Part shown: piece by piece, positions 21,221-31,769 of the stretch
Layout: the number at the start of each line of letters is the position of its first letter
How positions within the stretch are numbered: position 1 is the first letter of the stretch
Source: Brachypodium distachyon
Lineage: Eukaryota > Streptophyta > Magnoliopsida > Poales > Poaceae
Length of the DNA stretch: 64,000 bases
Direction: 5' to 3'
Assembly: GCF_000005505.3 (NCBI RefSeq)
Contig: NC_016132.3
Location: 48,312,914 to 48,376,913, forward strand
Position numbers and translations under genes: made by a program
Notes under the pieces: generated by a model
Database searches by the model: none
Told to the model about the DNA's origin: nothing
Seen by the model: only the letters and a program-made list of their open reading frames with translations

Positions 21221-22644
21221 TCTATACCAATATATTAAATTGGAGTTGTGGTGATGATACGGTCGCAGCCATACTTCACCAAAATTACGAATTTGCCACC
21301 ACTGTCACCACTTTTAATCCCGAAGCGTTTTTTTATCCGATTGATTCTAACTACCGCCGTACGTCCTTGATACTTTCTGCACGACTCTCTCACACGGGCG
21401 CGTGGCCCGACCCCTGTCCCCTCTCCCTCTCGCACCTATCCCCTCGATTCATCCTCCCCGAACTCTTCTTCCTCGCACCGCTCGATCCGCCTCCTCCACG
21501 AAGTCCCACTCCTCCCTTCATCGCCATCCTCGCTCGTTCTCCATGCCGCCACCGCCACTGCTCTCCCCTGCCGAGCCGCCCTCTCTCCAGTTCTTCTCCG
21601 GTCTCTCTACTACCGATCTGGCCCGCGCGACCGCTCCTGTCTCCTCATCCCCTGCCCCGTCTCCTCCCGAGTCCCGAGGAGACTCGATCTGGGCATCAGG
21701 CGGCCTAGCGCCCCCTGCCCTCTTCGCTCCTCCGGTGCTCCCGATCTGGACCAAGGACGCCGAGCCCCTGCCCCCTTCCCTCTTCATCTATCTGGACGGC
21801 TGGCTGTAGTATGCGGAGGAGATCGACGGTGTGTTCTGGCAGAGGCGGGGCAAACCGCGAGCGAGGTAGGTGGAGCTCGGTGGTGGCGCTGCAGTCTGAA
21901 GACGGAGGCACGACGACAGTGCTGCAGAAGATCAGGAGAGGCCGGGTGGCGTTTAGGTGGAGGCATAGGACGACACGCTGCCAGTTGCGGAGCGCCCGGG
22001 TCCCGTTGACCGCTAGATCCCAGTGACGAGGATCCGCATGGGGAAGACAACAGTGCCGCTCCTTCGTCCGGCCTCCCTCCGGCCTGCGTCGTCAAGATCC
22101 TCCGCAACGCCCGCTCCTCGGCAGGTCGGTCGGGCGCCTCCTTAGCTGGTCGTCAGCGTGCCGCAGCTGCGGATCAAATGCGCGGTGGCGGAGATGGGCA
22201 TGGCGGTAGCGCGAGCGCCTTCCTCCAACGACGCCGCAGCAGCTGCTCCCGAGCGGGCGTTCTAGCGCTGCTACTGCCGACGCTTTTCTCTTTTTTTTTT
22301 GCTGAAATCTTGGCCTAATTGATTTTCCTTAAAGATCATGGTTTAAACAGGCCCAATATATGTGGCATGGCATCGCAGAGATGCGTGATGGAGCGAAGGG
22401 AGAGCAGCATCTCGTCGGGGCTAACATAATTTTCATATGGGCTAAAAATTATAAAATATGAAATTATATCGGAAAAGGCGTTTTCTGTAGACTGAATTAA
22501 CGTTTTTTCGATCAGAAATTTTGGCAACTGCTAGAGTTGCTCTCAATACGTAGCTACGTGCAAAAGACGCCACTTTTGAAAACTTAAGGTAGCATGTTTT
22601 TCAATTTCTTTTCATCCGTAACAACGCACGGGGCTTTTTGCTAG
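21221..22644 (+). mobile_element. Non-autonomous Helitron, 1.42 kb
   Basis: Starts TCTATACCAATATATTAAAT after an A (21220) and ends CTAG (22641-22644) before a T, the A|T target preference of Helitrons. The end ACAACGCACGGGGCTTTTTGCTAG is typical of grass Helitrons, with a weak CCGT/ACGG stem (22616-22631). No Rep/helicase is encoded. The interior 21400-22270 is GC-rich, proline-rich in translation, and may contain captured genic sequence, but no source gene is recognised. No target duplication, as expected. Confidence 0.75.
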
Positions 22645-22685
22645 TTATCATGTGTTTGGTGAATATTTTGTGAATCAACGAGGGG

Positions 22686-22851
22686 CCCTTGAGAGATAGT
22701 ATACCATAAATGAGTATTACGAGTGGTTTCTGTGTTCTTGTCTCACGGACTTGACGACAGAACGATTCCCCTTAAGAGATAGTATACCATAAATGAGTAT
22801 TACGAGTGGTGTCTGTGTTCTTGTCTCACGGACATGACCACAGAACGATTC
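22686..22851. repeat. 83-bp tandem duplication
   Basis: Two adjacent copies (22686-22768 and 22769-22851) share AGAGATAGTATACCATAAAT and CTGTGTTCTTGTCTCACGGA with a few substitutions. Followed by a smaller repeat of ACACGCTGAAGAGATA. Confidence 0.9.
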
Positions 22852-23274
22852 AAACACGCTGAAGAGATATTGCTGTCAAAAAAAAAACACGCTGAAGAGA
22901 TAGCAGTCGACATCTCTGTGAGCGACAGGGAGGAAAACAGCATGCAGTGAGATCGTACAGCTCCCATCCCAACCTGGGCGTGCCCAATTTCATGTCACAG
23001 ATGATACTAAGCCTACTAGTATAAACAAATCGTGCGTTTTCTTGCAAGTTTTAGTTTCACGGAAATAACAAAAGAGTTTAACCTGTCACATACATCTAAT
23101 TAAGGGCCTCGTTTGGATTAATTTTGCATTCTTTGTGTGGAGCCTAGTCTTTAGTTTAACTTTCAAATCAGCCACTCCTAAAGTAGGAAAGCAGTCACCA
23201 TACGAAGCTGGGCCACACGCCGGCCGGCCTTAAACCTACCACACGCCCCAGGGCCGGCCAGGATCCACATCCAA

Positions 23275-26200
23275 ATGATGGAGTCCGCCAACCGAACGCC
23301 TGCGAAGCTCGGCCTCCTGGTCCTGCTCTACTCCTCGCTGCTCCTCAACGCCCTCTTGGTCGCACGCCACTTCCTCCTCCTCGAAGGCTCGTCCCCGCTC
23401 GGCGCGGCCAGCGGCAACGACGACGCATTGAGCTGGACGCTGCAGGCGGCCAGGGAGGCCGAGGCCGTGGCCGCGGCGGGCTGCTCCGGCCACGGGCGCG
23501 TGTTCCTGGATGGCATCGTGGGGGAGGACGGGAGGCCCGGCTGCGAGTGCAACACCTGCTTCGAAGGGCCGGAGTGCTCCGTCCGGACGCCCGACTGCAC
23601 GGTCGACGCCGACAGGTGACTGAATTTCTCTATCTCGATACGCACGATATACACATATGCAGATATGCTTCTCTAGCCCCCTCGGCTTTTCCTTTCCTTC
23701 CTTGTCGTGCGTACGTGGTTTAGCGCGCTTTGGTTGCTGTCCTGGTTTCAGAATTGCATGCGGTCGGTACAAGGTTTAGAATTTCAACGAAACTTCGGTG
23801 AAATTTTTGAAATTTCAGTGGTTGCCATCCTGTGTGTTCAGTTCCAATTTCGTGCTAGGAGACAGACTAAAAGTTAATAGATTCCTGTCCTTTTCTATAG
23901 AAACAGGCTTGAAACTCACAGGCTTCCATTGATTTGCCATGGTGCTTTTTTAGTCATTCGTAACTGCGTCTATGATCTTTTACTGGGCCTAGAAATTTTA
24001 GCTGTTCGGTTAAAAATCTAAAATAGCTTTTTTCTAGAATTTAACATGCATTTATTTTCTATTGAGAACTGAGTAATTAACTTGTGCTATACTATAAATT
24101 TATGTTCTGCTATAATTTTAATAATTTCTGTTAAATTTTGGTGAAATTTCAAAAGCGGAAATCCGAAATAGTTTTTGATATTTCCTAAATTTCGTCAAAA
24201 TAAATTATACCTTGTTTGGCATTGTATTACGGTGGGGTACTCGTTCAATTTTCTCTTGAGCTATGAAGTTCTCCGTGACCCCATGGGTGGCATGATTTGG
24301 AACGACATAGTAGTAGTTGCGTGCAGACCAAATAATTATCTCTGGTTAGCAGTGATCAGCTGTTGCCTTTTCGACCGTGTCACTGTCTTGAGACACAGGG
24401 TAGGCCCGCGGCAATGCGTCAGGAGGTGATATTATTTTCTATCTCTACCGTACGCACGGGTCGTGCGAGCTATATTGTTTTCCAGGGTAGATGGAATCTC
24501 CGGCCGGTATCAGGGGGCAAGTTGGAAAAAGGAATCGTGCTAAAATAATGCGTTGGGTACTTTGCTCATCAACCACTGTGGTTATCCATACTTAACTACT
24601 ACGATCTGTTTCATAATTCTTGTCGAAATATTACATGTATCTAAACGTTTTTTAATAATAGATAAATCAATTTTTAGACAAATTTAAGACAAGAATTATA
24701 GAACAAAGAGAATATATATGTTGGTTTTTCCATGCATAATTAATATCCGTATCGTGATCTAGCTTCTGGTTGAGCCCAAGGAGTGAAAGTCAACTTCCAC
24801 AAGTTGTAGGAAACATAGTTTAACAGTGCAAAATCAGCCATCTCTCCGTAATGAATTATGGGATCGAGTATTCTCCCCATTCAGTTTTGGGGGTTTGTTT
24901 ATGACTCGGTGGCTTGAGTCTTGAGATGTACGGGTATACCAACAACAGCTGATCGAGAAGCTGCACAGACTTCTTTAATTGTGACGCTCCACGACGACAA
25001 ATAATTGTAGCGACTCGTCGCATCAGTTATGTGGGTTGCAGCCGTCCATCTAAGCATCGCACAAAGTTTGGATGGCAAAGCATCGTGCGCACAATGATTC
25101 CGTTAGTTGTGTTCTAAGTCGTCCAACTGCGGCTTCACCGAGAAATTTAGGATTAGAAAATGAGTTGTAATGTTCTATCGCTTGGTTTCGCTAATCAAGC
25201 CGGCCATGACATCTTTCATCTAAATCATCGTTATAGATATCCGCTCAGCCATTGCGGCAGACACATACACATAGTACTCCCTCTGTTTCAAATTAATTGG
25301 AGCCAGACATTTCGCAAAAAACCTTGCTATTTTCCGAAATCGACCTACAGTCCACGTTCTACCAGAAATTTTGCAACAAAGAAAACCCTGTAGTTTTTCG
25401 AAATCAACGCGCAGTTCACATTCAATTGAAGATGCATACTGCAGGTTGATTTCATAAATTAATAAGGGTTTCTTGCAAAATGGCCGGCGCCAATTAATTG
25501 GGAACAGAGGGGGTGCTATGTAAAAAAAATTATGTGTCAAAATGTAAAATGTAAATTTCACAAAACCACATGTTTTGTGGATAGGGTTTTACGGAACCCC
25601 ATTTGTCGGCTGGCGCTAATCTTCTCGCAGAAGCACAATCTTCGGACGAACATTCTCAAATAATCCAATTCTGCTACTTTATGGCGTTTAACAGTGTTCC
25701 CGATTTGAAAATGGAAGACTTTTGGTCAGTCATTTAGGGCCAGCCAAACCTAACCAACACAGATTAAGACGTACGGCCTAAAAATCGAGCACTTGATTAA
25801 TTTTCCCTAAAAAGCAGTTGATTAAATAGGGCTCAACCAGTACCAAATTTAATTAGGGCATCCACGGTGTGTGCCGAATTGAGGTGCCAAATTGGAAATT
25901 TAGCTTTTAGCATCATTTCATGCCACTGTGGACGGAGTGAGTATGAGTTTTAACAACTGTGGGTCCCATATATGAAAAGATTTGGATTTGGCTACGCTGG
26001 GGTTAGCATGGGCACACCGTGGAGGCCCTTAATCGATTGGCCACTAATCCATTGGTCCCGTCCGTCGCCTCACTGCGGCGATGTGCAGAATCGGCAGTGG
26101 CCCACCGTCGCAGCAACTGTTCCACGGTCGTGTCGCGAATCATAGCGCTGCCCACAGTCCAAATGACCCGCGCATTTACCTTTGCTGTTTCTGGAGCTAA

Positions 26201-27681
26201 TATCACCCGTGTTCGTAATATCACGGTGCATGACTGTCACGGTGGTTTGTGCAGCGGGGACCCCGTGTTTCTGGAGCCGTACTGGATGCGGCACGCGGCG
26301 GCGAGCGCCGTGGTGTACTCCGGGTGGCACCGCATGAGCTACAGAACCACCAACGGCGTGTTCCAATCCGTCGAGCTCGAGCGCGCTATCAAGCAGCTGC
26401 ACAGGGCCGTCGGCAACGCCGTCGCCGATGACAAGCACATGGTCTTCGCCACCGGCTCCGTCCAGCTCATCAACGCGCTCATCTACGCCCTGTCCCCGGA
26501 CAGCAACGCCGGCGCCACGGCCAGCGTCGTCGCCACAACGCCCTACTACCCGGTCAGTGCTCCCGTTCCCAATCAGGCTAGCTGTTGTTCATTCATCCTG
26601 CAGACTGCGGTGATGAACTAACTGAAATGCAATCTCTTTTGTCTGATCCAACGACAAATCACGCAGTCTTACAGAACGCAGACCGTGCTGTTCGACGGGA
26701 GGGAGTACAGATGGGACGGGAACACGGCTATCTGGGCCAACGCGACGTCAGGGAACTCCTCCGCCGGCAAGGACAACATCATCGAGTTCGTGACGTCGCC
26801 CAACAACCCCGACGCCCTGCTCCGGAAGCCCGTCGTCCGCGGGGCGTCGGCGGTCGTCGACCACGCCTACTACTGGCCGCATTTCACACACATCCCCGCC
26901 CCCGCCGACGAGGACGTCATGCTCTTCACCATCTCCAAGGTCTCCGGCCACGCCAGCAGCAGATTCGGGTACGCGCAAAACACGTCGATGATATCCCAAC
27001 TTCACACGCGTCTAAAAATGCATGACTGTACTGGGGTCTGCGTTTTGCACAGGTGGGCGCTGATAAGGGACGAAAAAGTGGCCAAGAGGGCAGACACCTA
27101 CATCCAGCAGAGCACCTTGGGCGGGTCCCGTGACACCCAGCTCCGGATGCTCAAGATCATCAAGCTCATGCTGGCCAACCTGCACGGCGAGGAGGACATC
27201 TTCAGGTTCGGGCACGACGTGATGAGAGCCAAATGGCAGAAGCTGAACGCCGTCGTGTCGCGCTCCCGCCGGTTCTCGCTGCAGACGATCCCTCCCCAGT
27301 ACTGCACCTATTTTAACAAGACCAGAGAACCATCCCCAGGTGATCATTCAACAGCACATCTGCATGCTGAAACATTCAGATTTTTTTTAAATCGCTCCGG
27401 CAAACTGAGCCCGGTAGGTATGCTGATGTTTAATTTGGCGTGGGCATGCAGCTTATGCATGGGTGAAGTGCGAGAGGGAGGAGGATTATGACTGCTCCGA
27501 CGTCATGCTCAAGGCCAAGATTATCACACGCTCCGGCGTCTGGAACGACGCCAGCAGCCGGTACACGAGGATCAGCCTCCTCAAGTCACAGGACGACTTC
27601 GACTTGCTCCTCGAGAGGGTCACGGAGCTCGTCGACGCCGAGAAGAACAACGCCGCTGCTGCTGGTTCCAACTCAATGTAA
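23275..27681 (+). CDS. Alliinase / tryptophan aminotransferase-related protein, 5 exons
   Basis: Exons 23275-23615, 26255-26552, 26667-26968, 27053-27339 and 27452-27681 join in frame across GT-AG introns to 486 codons (485 aa). Residues 12-34 form a hydrophobic N-terminal anchor (LGLLVLLYSSLLLNALLVA). A cysteine-rich EGF_alliinase region follows (GCSGHGRVFLD to PDCTVDAD, about 70-113), then the PLP-dependent alliinase C domain: SGDPVFLEPYW, FATGSVQLINAL, EFVTSPNNPD, DHAYYWPHFTHI and TISKVSGHASSRFGWAL, whose Lys is the expected PLP Schiff-base residue. The family includes TAA1/TAR enzymes, which convert tryptophan to indole-3-pyruvate for auxin synthesis, and C-S lyases. The EGF part and anchor favour a TAR3/TAR4-like member; substrate cannot be told from sequence. 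Start: first of two adjacent ATGs (23275 or 23278). Intron 1 (2.6 kb) holds several MITEs. Confidence 0.88.
24597..24712. mobile_element. Degenerate Stowaway-like MITE in intron 1
   Basis: Contains the motif pair GTCGAAATATTACATGTATC and GACAAATTTAAGACAAGAAT, shared with the other short Stowaway copies in this window, with imperfect ends (ACGATCTGTTTC…GAACAAAGAGAA). Confidence 0.6.
25277..25513. mobile_element. Stowaway MITE in intron 1
   Basis: Ends CTCCCTCTGTTTCAAATTAA and TTAATTGGGAACAGAGGGGG are inverted repeats. TA precedes the left end; TG follows the right end, a decayed duplication. About 237 bp with inner subterminal inverted repeats. Confidence 0.78.
25856..26028. mobile_element. 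Tourist-like MITE in intron 1
   Basis: 173 bp with inverted ends GGGCATCCACGGTGTG / CACACCGTGGAGGCCC and a TTA target duplication (25853-25855 and 26029-26031), which indicates the PIF/Harbinger superfamily. Lies about 230 bp before the exon 2 acceptor. Confidence 0.78.
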
Positions 27682-27948
27682 ACATGCAGCAGCTATATGA
27701 TCGGATTGGACGGACATTATACGTACCAAAGTTAGTTACTATGTTCGGTGGTCAGCTTCGATCAAGGTGATCGAGTAGTAGTACACGTTGTGGATAGGGA
27801 CGGAGCAGTTCTGGAACTATCAGCTATGCGTTGATTGTTCTCAGTGTGTCATAAGCAACAAAATGAAATAACATTGGTGGAGTATTTGCTAAGCTGTGTC
27901 TTGAGAAATTTTAATATTCGTCTAAAGAGTTCTTTTGCTTCCATTCGG
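27682..27948. other. 3' flank of aminotransferase-like gene
   Basis: AT-rich, no ORF of note; includes the probable 3' UTR. AAATGAAATAACA near 27861 is a weak polyadenylation-signal candidate. Confidence 0.4.
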
Positions 27949-27974
27949 CTATGATACCACTACACCATGGATGA
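27949..27974 (-). pseudogene. tRNA-Gly 5'-half fragment
   Basis: GCTATGATACCACTACACCA repeats the D-arm/A-box part of the adjacent tRNA gene (28042-28062) in the same orientation, and then departs (TGGATG). The anticodon and T arms are absent. Reads as a truncated tandem copy. Confidence 0.7.
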
Positions 27975-27998
27975 TGAATGCCAACAACAAAAGAAAAA

Positions 27999-28069
27999 TG
28001 CGCATCCAGGGAATCGAACCCTGGTCAGTACCGTGGGAGGGTACTATGATACCACTACACCAGATGCGC
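27999..28069 (-). tRNA. tRNA-Gly (CCC)
   Basis: On the minus strand GCGCATC (28069-28063) pairs fully with GATGCGC (28006-28000), followed by discriminator A. The anticodon stem GTACC/GGTAC closes the loop CTCCCAC, giving anticodon CCC. The T arm reads CCAGGGTTCGATTCCCTGG. The A box TGGTGTAGTGG and B box GGTTCGATTCC are intact and a run of T follows the 3' end (complement of 27994-27998), fitting Pol III termination. 71 nt, no intron. Appears functional. Confidence 0.95.
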
Positions 28070-29166
28070 TTGATAACTAAATCAAGGAAACGACTTATAA
28101 CTCCATTCATTACTAGATTAATTCAGTATTATCTGAAAATAATAAAAAAAATCTTACCTATTATGAAATGTGCCGGCTGATCTATATCAAACATGGACAT
28201 ATAAGACAAAATTTGTTAGTGATGATTTAGGTATTATTCCTGTATGGCACAAACTGATTCTAAGAACCATCAGGTGAGCATCATCTTGTGGAGGCAGTAG
28301 CATACGATATGCATGGTGTTAGTGATGCGGGAATTAGCGAGGCGACGAGCGGGGACATACATCTTGCAACAACAAAAAAAGTAAGGACATGCAGATGCTT
28401 ATATATGCACGGGTGCTGCAACCTGAGAGAGTGACTGGGATGGCCGTAAACGGCCCAGCAGGTAGAAAGACATCCGGCTACTGTATGTCATGAAGTACTG
28501 CACGCTGCGCGCAGCGGTTGTACGGAGGAGTACAACATAAATAAAGCAGAGGCAGGGGAATTGCAACACAGTACCGGCGAATCAATCGAACAAACCAAAC
28601 CGGATGGCAGCATCACCAGCTCCAAACTCGTTTTTTTTATGAGAGAGAGGAACCAGCTCCAAACTCGTCGACCGGTATTGGGCCTTAAGTCGAAAAGCCC
28701 AGTTACATAGCGGCCTTACCTTGGATGGCATCATGGGCGTGAAAAAGAAAATGGAGGTGTCGGCCCGAATGGACGCTAGTTCATGTTTTCGCGGGCTCTT
28801 GGGCAGACGAGTTAATTCTGAAATCTTTTTTTTACACTTCCTTGCACTAAAACAGCGACAAATGTTTAGTAACGAAGAAAGTATTGCACTAAAACAGCGA
28901 CAAGTATTTAGTAACGGAGAAAGTACTTTTGAAGTTGGATAAGCATGCGTTTTGGTTGCTCTAATGAACGCAAATTGAGCGTGATACGGTATATGTAGCA
29001 GTATGCGATGAACACAAATTTGTCTGAATTAACTCCGCTGTCTATCTAGCGGCATGGTTCGGTGGTGCGCGTCCGGTTTACATGAGCGTGCGTCGGTGCG
29101 ATCTCGAACCACGACAAAACCACAACCAACACAAATCACCGAGAAGCGAGCTAGGCATATACAGTA
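28070..29166. other. Intergenic; MITE-end duplication
   Basis: No gene seen. Holds a 42-bp tandem repeat at 28844-28927. The rest is non-repetitive in this window and unrecognised. Confidence 0.45.
28844..28927. repeat. 42-bp tandem copy of a Stowaway-type end
   Basis: GCACTAAAACAGCGACAA, TTTAGTAACG and AGAAAGTA are repeated twice with few changes. The unit resembles the terminal part of Stowaway MITEs (complement of TAAATACTTGTCGCTGTTTT). Confidence 0.75.
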
Positions 29167-29412
29167 CTCCCTCCGTCCGTCTTTACCAGGCGTATTATTT
29201 GAGCAGCAATGTCCACTTATATCAGGCGCTTTGGTCTTTGAGGTCCTGTAGCAGGTTGTCAGTGTTGTATCCATCTCAATCTATTGGGCAACAAAATCAA
29301 AGCAGCCAATGAACTGAATGCATGTGGGCTCAAATGCGGGGAGTTTCATAAAAAAACAGTGCCTTGGTACCAGTGCAACTACAATCATGCCTGGTAAAGC
29401 CGGACGTAGGGA
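29167..29412. mobile_element. Stowaway-like MITE, about 246 bp
   Basis: CTCCCTCCGTCCGTCTTTAC followed by CAGGCGTATT at the left faces ATGCCTGGTAAAGCCGGACG and TAGGGA at the right as an inverted repeat of about 25 bp with mismatches. A second, separate MITE-end-like tract (ACGGACGGAGTGAG) lies near 29555. Confidence 0.65.
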
Positions 29413-31470
29413 TGCAACTTGGTGACCCTTAGGGTGCCTTTTGACCTTCCTTGGTTCAAACAAATGAACTAGTTTTTTAAAAAATTGTGTAATTTTATAA
29501 TTTTAGTTCATTTGGTTGAACTAAAAGATCAATGGTACACTGAGTGTCACAAACTACGGACGGAGTGAGTATGAGCGGAGCCTTTCGCGAGCACAACTTG
29601 TGCGGAAAAATCCGCCCTGCTGCAAAGTTACCAATAGGAAAGCCATTTCGTACGAGGCCCGATACTGTGTATCTGCATGGTACGTCACGCCACTCTCTCC
29701 GCTGTTTCTGCTACGCGTGCCCTGCGACGAGCCCTGTTCCCCGTCAGTGATCGATGTTCTTGCTGCCACCCAAGCACAGCATGCATGCATGCCCAGGCGC
29801 GCGACCTCATGACGTACGCATGCATGCACGCGCCGTGTGCGCCGAGGCCGGGCACACTGCAATGCACGGATCGATCACACATGCTTGATCCAGTTCACCT
29901 CGCTCTGTACCACTGTATCTTCTGCCATGTGAACTGTCGCTGTACTGCACGAGCCCGTGTATATTAATTGAGGCCAGGGGCGGGGAGTGGAACGTGCAGA
30001 CACTGGACATGCATGCGCGACCGGTTGATGCATGGCAACTTGGCAAGTAATCGGGCCTTTTTATACTCGCACGCATCCGGCCGCCCATGCATGCACGCAT
30101 GCAACGCCATGCAATGCGCTGCGCCGCGATGCATGCACGCAGCACGCGCACCCCGGCCAAGATTCCAACCAGTTCGCGCGCGTGCGCGCGTGCATGGACG
30201 CATCGATCATCCGGTCCATGCATCATGCATATGCATGCATGCACACGAACCTTCGCACGTGTGGTTCGGTGGTTCCCTTCCCCCCTCGTACAACAGACAG
30301 CCACGGAGCATGTCCCATGCTGCACGTGCGAGGCCATGCTAGCTGTCGGTGGGAGCTACTCGCTAGGATTGGCAAGCGGGGGTCCCGTCAGGTTTACAGC
30401 TGACATGAAACCCTAGCTAATTGCTCCTGTGATTATGTGTGTACCCTTTGTTGTGTCCTCAAGCCCTGATCTAAGAGGAAACTGCTGTAGTTAGCTACTG
30501 CTCCCTAATTTTTATGAAACGGAGTGAGTATAAAGCATCGCGAGGACAAAACTCTTTATATATATCTTTTCTGATAGACGCCGATCTTGTGCTGCAGTCT
30601 TGCAGAAAGCAATTGGTGAATCATATCATAGCCTCCCCACTTGTACTCCAAGATGACAAACAACAAACAAGCATCTGGTATGAGTACTGAACAAAGTTGC
30701 TCCCCCTTTTGACCAAGAAATAATCGTTAGTTGGCCATGGCATCTAGCAGGTGTATTAAACAAATCACGCATCTAGATCTACACTACTAGTACAAAAATA
30801 ATCATTCGGCTGCTTAGACTGCTATACTTAATCTATTAAATGGACAGAAAAAAGAAAATCATGGTTGCATTAGTTGCCATAACATACTGTATTTTGCAGC
30901 AGTATCATGGTTGTCGGCTCGCTGTAGCTAGGTTGTTGCAGGATTTGACCGGGACGATCAAGGTTTCGTAGGCAGCTCAGCTGGTGCATCTGCCGACTAT
31001 GATTTAATAACAGTCTTTTACATCTGCTTCTGCTGCCGCTATATGAAGTACTAGCTGCGACCAACTTTCTGCACAGGACTGGATATGAAGTTTTCTGCCT
31101 GACGAGGCTTGCATGTTATTATCTTGTTTGGTTGATGCCTGCGCCTTGACACACGTAACAAAGCAATTGATGTGACTAACATGCAGCAGTTCTGATTTAT
31201 TACCTCTCCTTAGTTGCTTAGCCTGAGTCAGGCGTCCTATTTTGGAGGCCTGAGTTCCGCTAATCACATCCACACGCTCTCAGGCCAGGCGAACAGAACA
31301 GAGATAATCTCTCAGGCAGCAAGCAAGCAAGGCTCCGACACCACCCAGGCACCCGCTCCGGCCAGTCACTAAGGCGTGTGGAAGTCAACCAAACAGCCCC
31401 TGAGTATCTCTCGGTTTTAATGGTTTGGGACCGTGAGTACTTCTTTTGAGTAATTTCTATATCTTTTCTA
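29413..31470. other. Intergenic with CATGCA-rich cluster
   Basis: No gene recognised. 29779-30242 contains a dozen or more TGCATG/CATGCA hexamers, some in runs, plus an alternating CG/TG tract at 30175-30194 and a TATA-like TTTTTATACTC near 30057. All ORFs here read as low-complexity Cys/His/Ala products of these hexamers and are not supported as genes. Confidence 0.45.
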
Positions 31471-31583
31471 CTCCCTCCGGTCAGAATTACTTCTCGAAAT
31501 ATTACATGTATTTAGATGCTTTTTACACATAGATACGTCCGTATTTGGACAAAATTGAGACGAGTAATACCCGTCGAAGGGAG
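31471..31583. mobile_element. Stowaway MITE
   Basis: 113 bp between TA dinucleotides, starting CTCCCTCCGGTCAGAATTAC and ending GAAGGGAG. Contains the shared core CGAAATATTACATGTATTTA and inverted subterminal repeats. Confidence 0.85.
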
Positions 31584-31654
31584 TAGTTTTTTCTTCGTCC
31601 GGAAATAAGTGACATTTAACTGTTCCGGAGCCGGTGCTCCTGTTATTAGTACTA

Positions 31655-31767
31655 CTCCCTCCGATGCTAAATTGTTGTCGAAATATTACATGTATCTAGA
31701 CGTTTTTTAAGAATAGATACATTCATATTTGGACAAATTTGAGTCAAGAATTTAGAATCAAAGGGAT
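31655..31767. mobile_element. Stowaway MITE
   Basis: 113 bp flanked by TA (31653-31654 and 31768-31769), starting CTCCCTCCGATGCTAAATTG and ending with a slightly decayed AAAGGGAT. Same family as the copy 70 bp upstream. Confidence 0.82.
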
Positions 31768-31769
31768 TA

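Noticed and set aside
21193..21708. 171-codon Pro/Ser-rich ORF
   Set aside because: Its start lies outside the Helitron and it crosses the Helitron 5' end at 21221, so the reading frame is a chance join.
29807..30337. 176-codon Cys/His-rich minus ORF and overlapping plus ORFs
   Set aside because: Composition results from repeated TGCATG hexamers in all frames; no start context, no domain, several overlapping frames on both strands equally open.
30783..30800. CACTACTAGTACAAAAATAA resembling a CACTA transposon end
   Set aside because: No matching inverted end and no 3-bp target duplication were found.
31123..31400. Possible Tourist element between TTGTTTGGTTGATG and CAACCAAACAGCCCC
   Set aside because: The end repeats are short and mismatched and no TTA/TAA duplication frames them.
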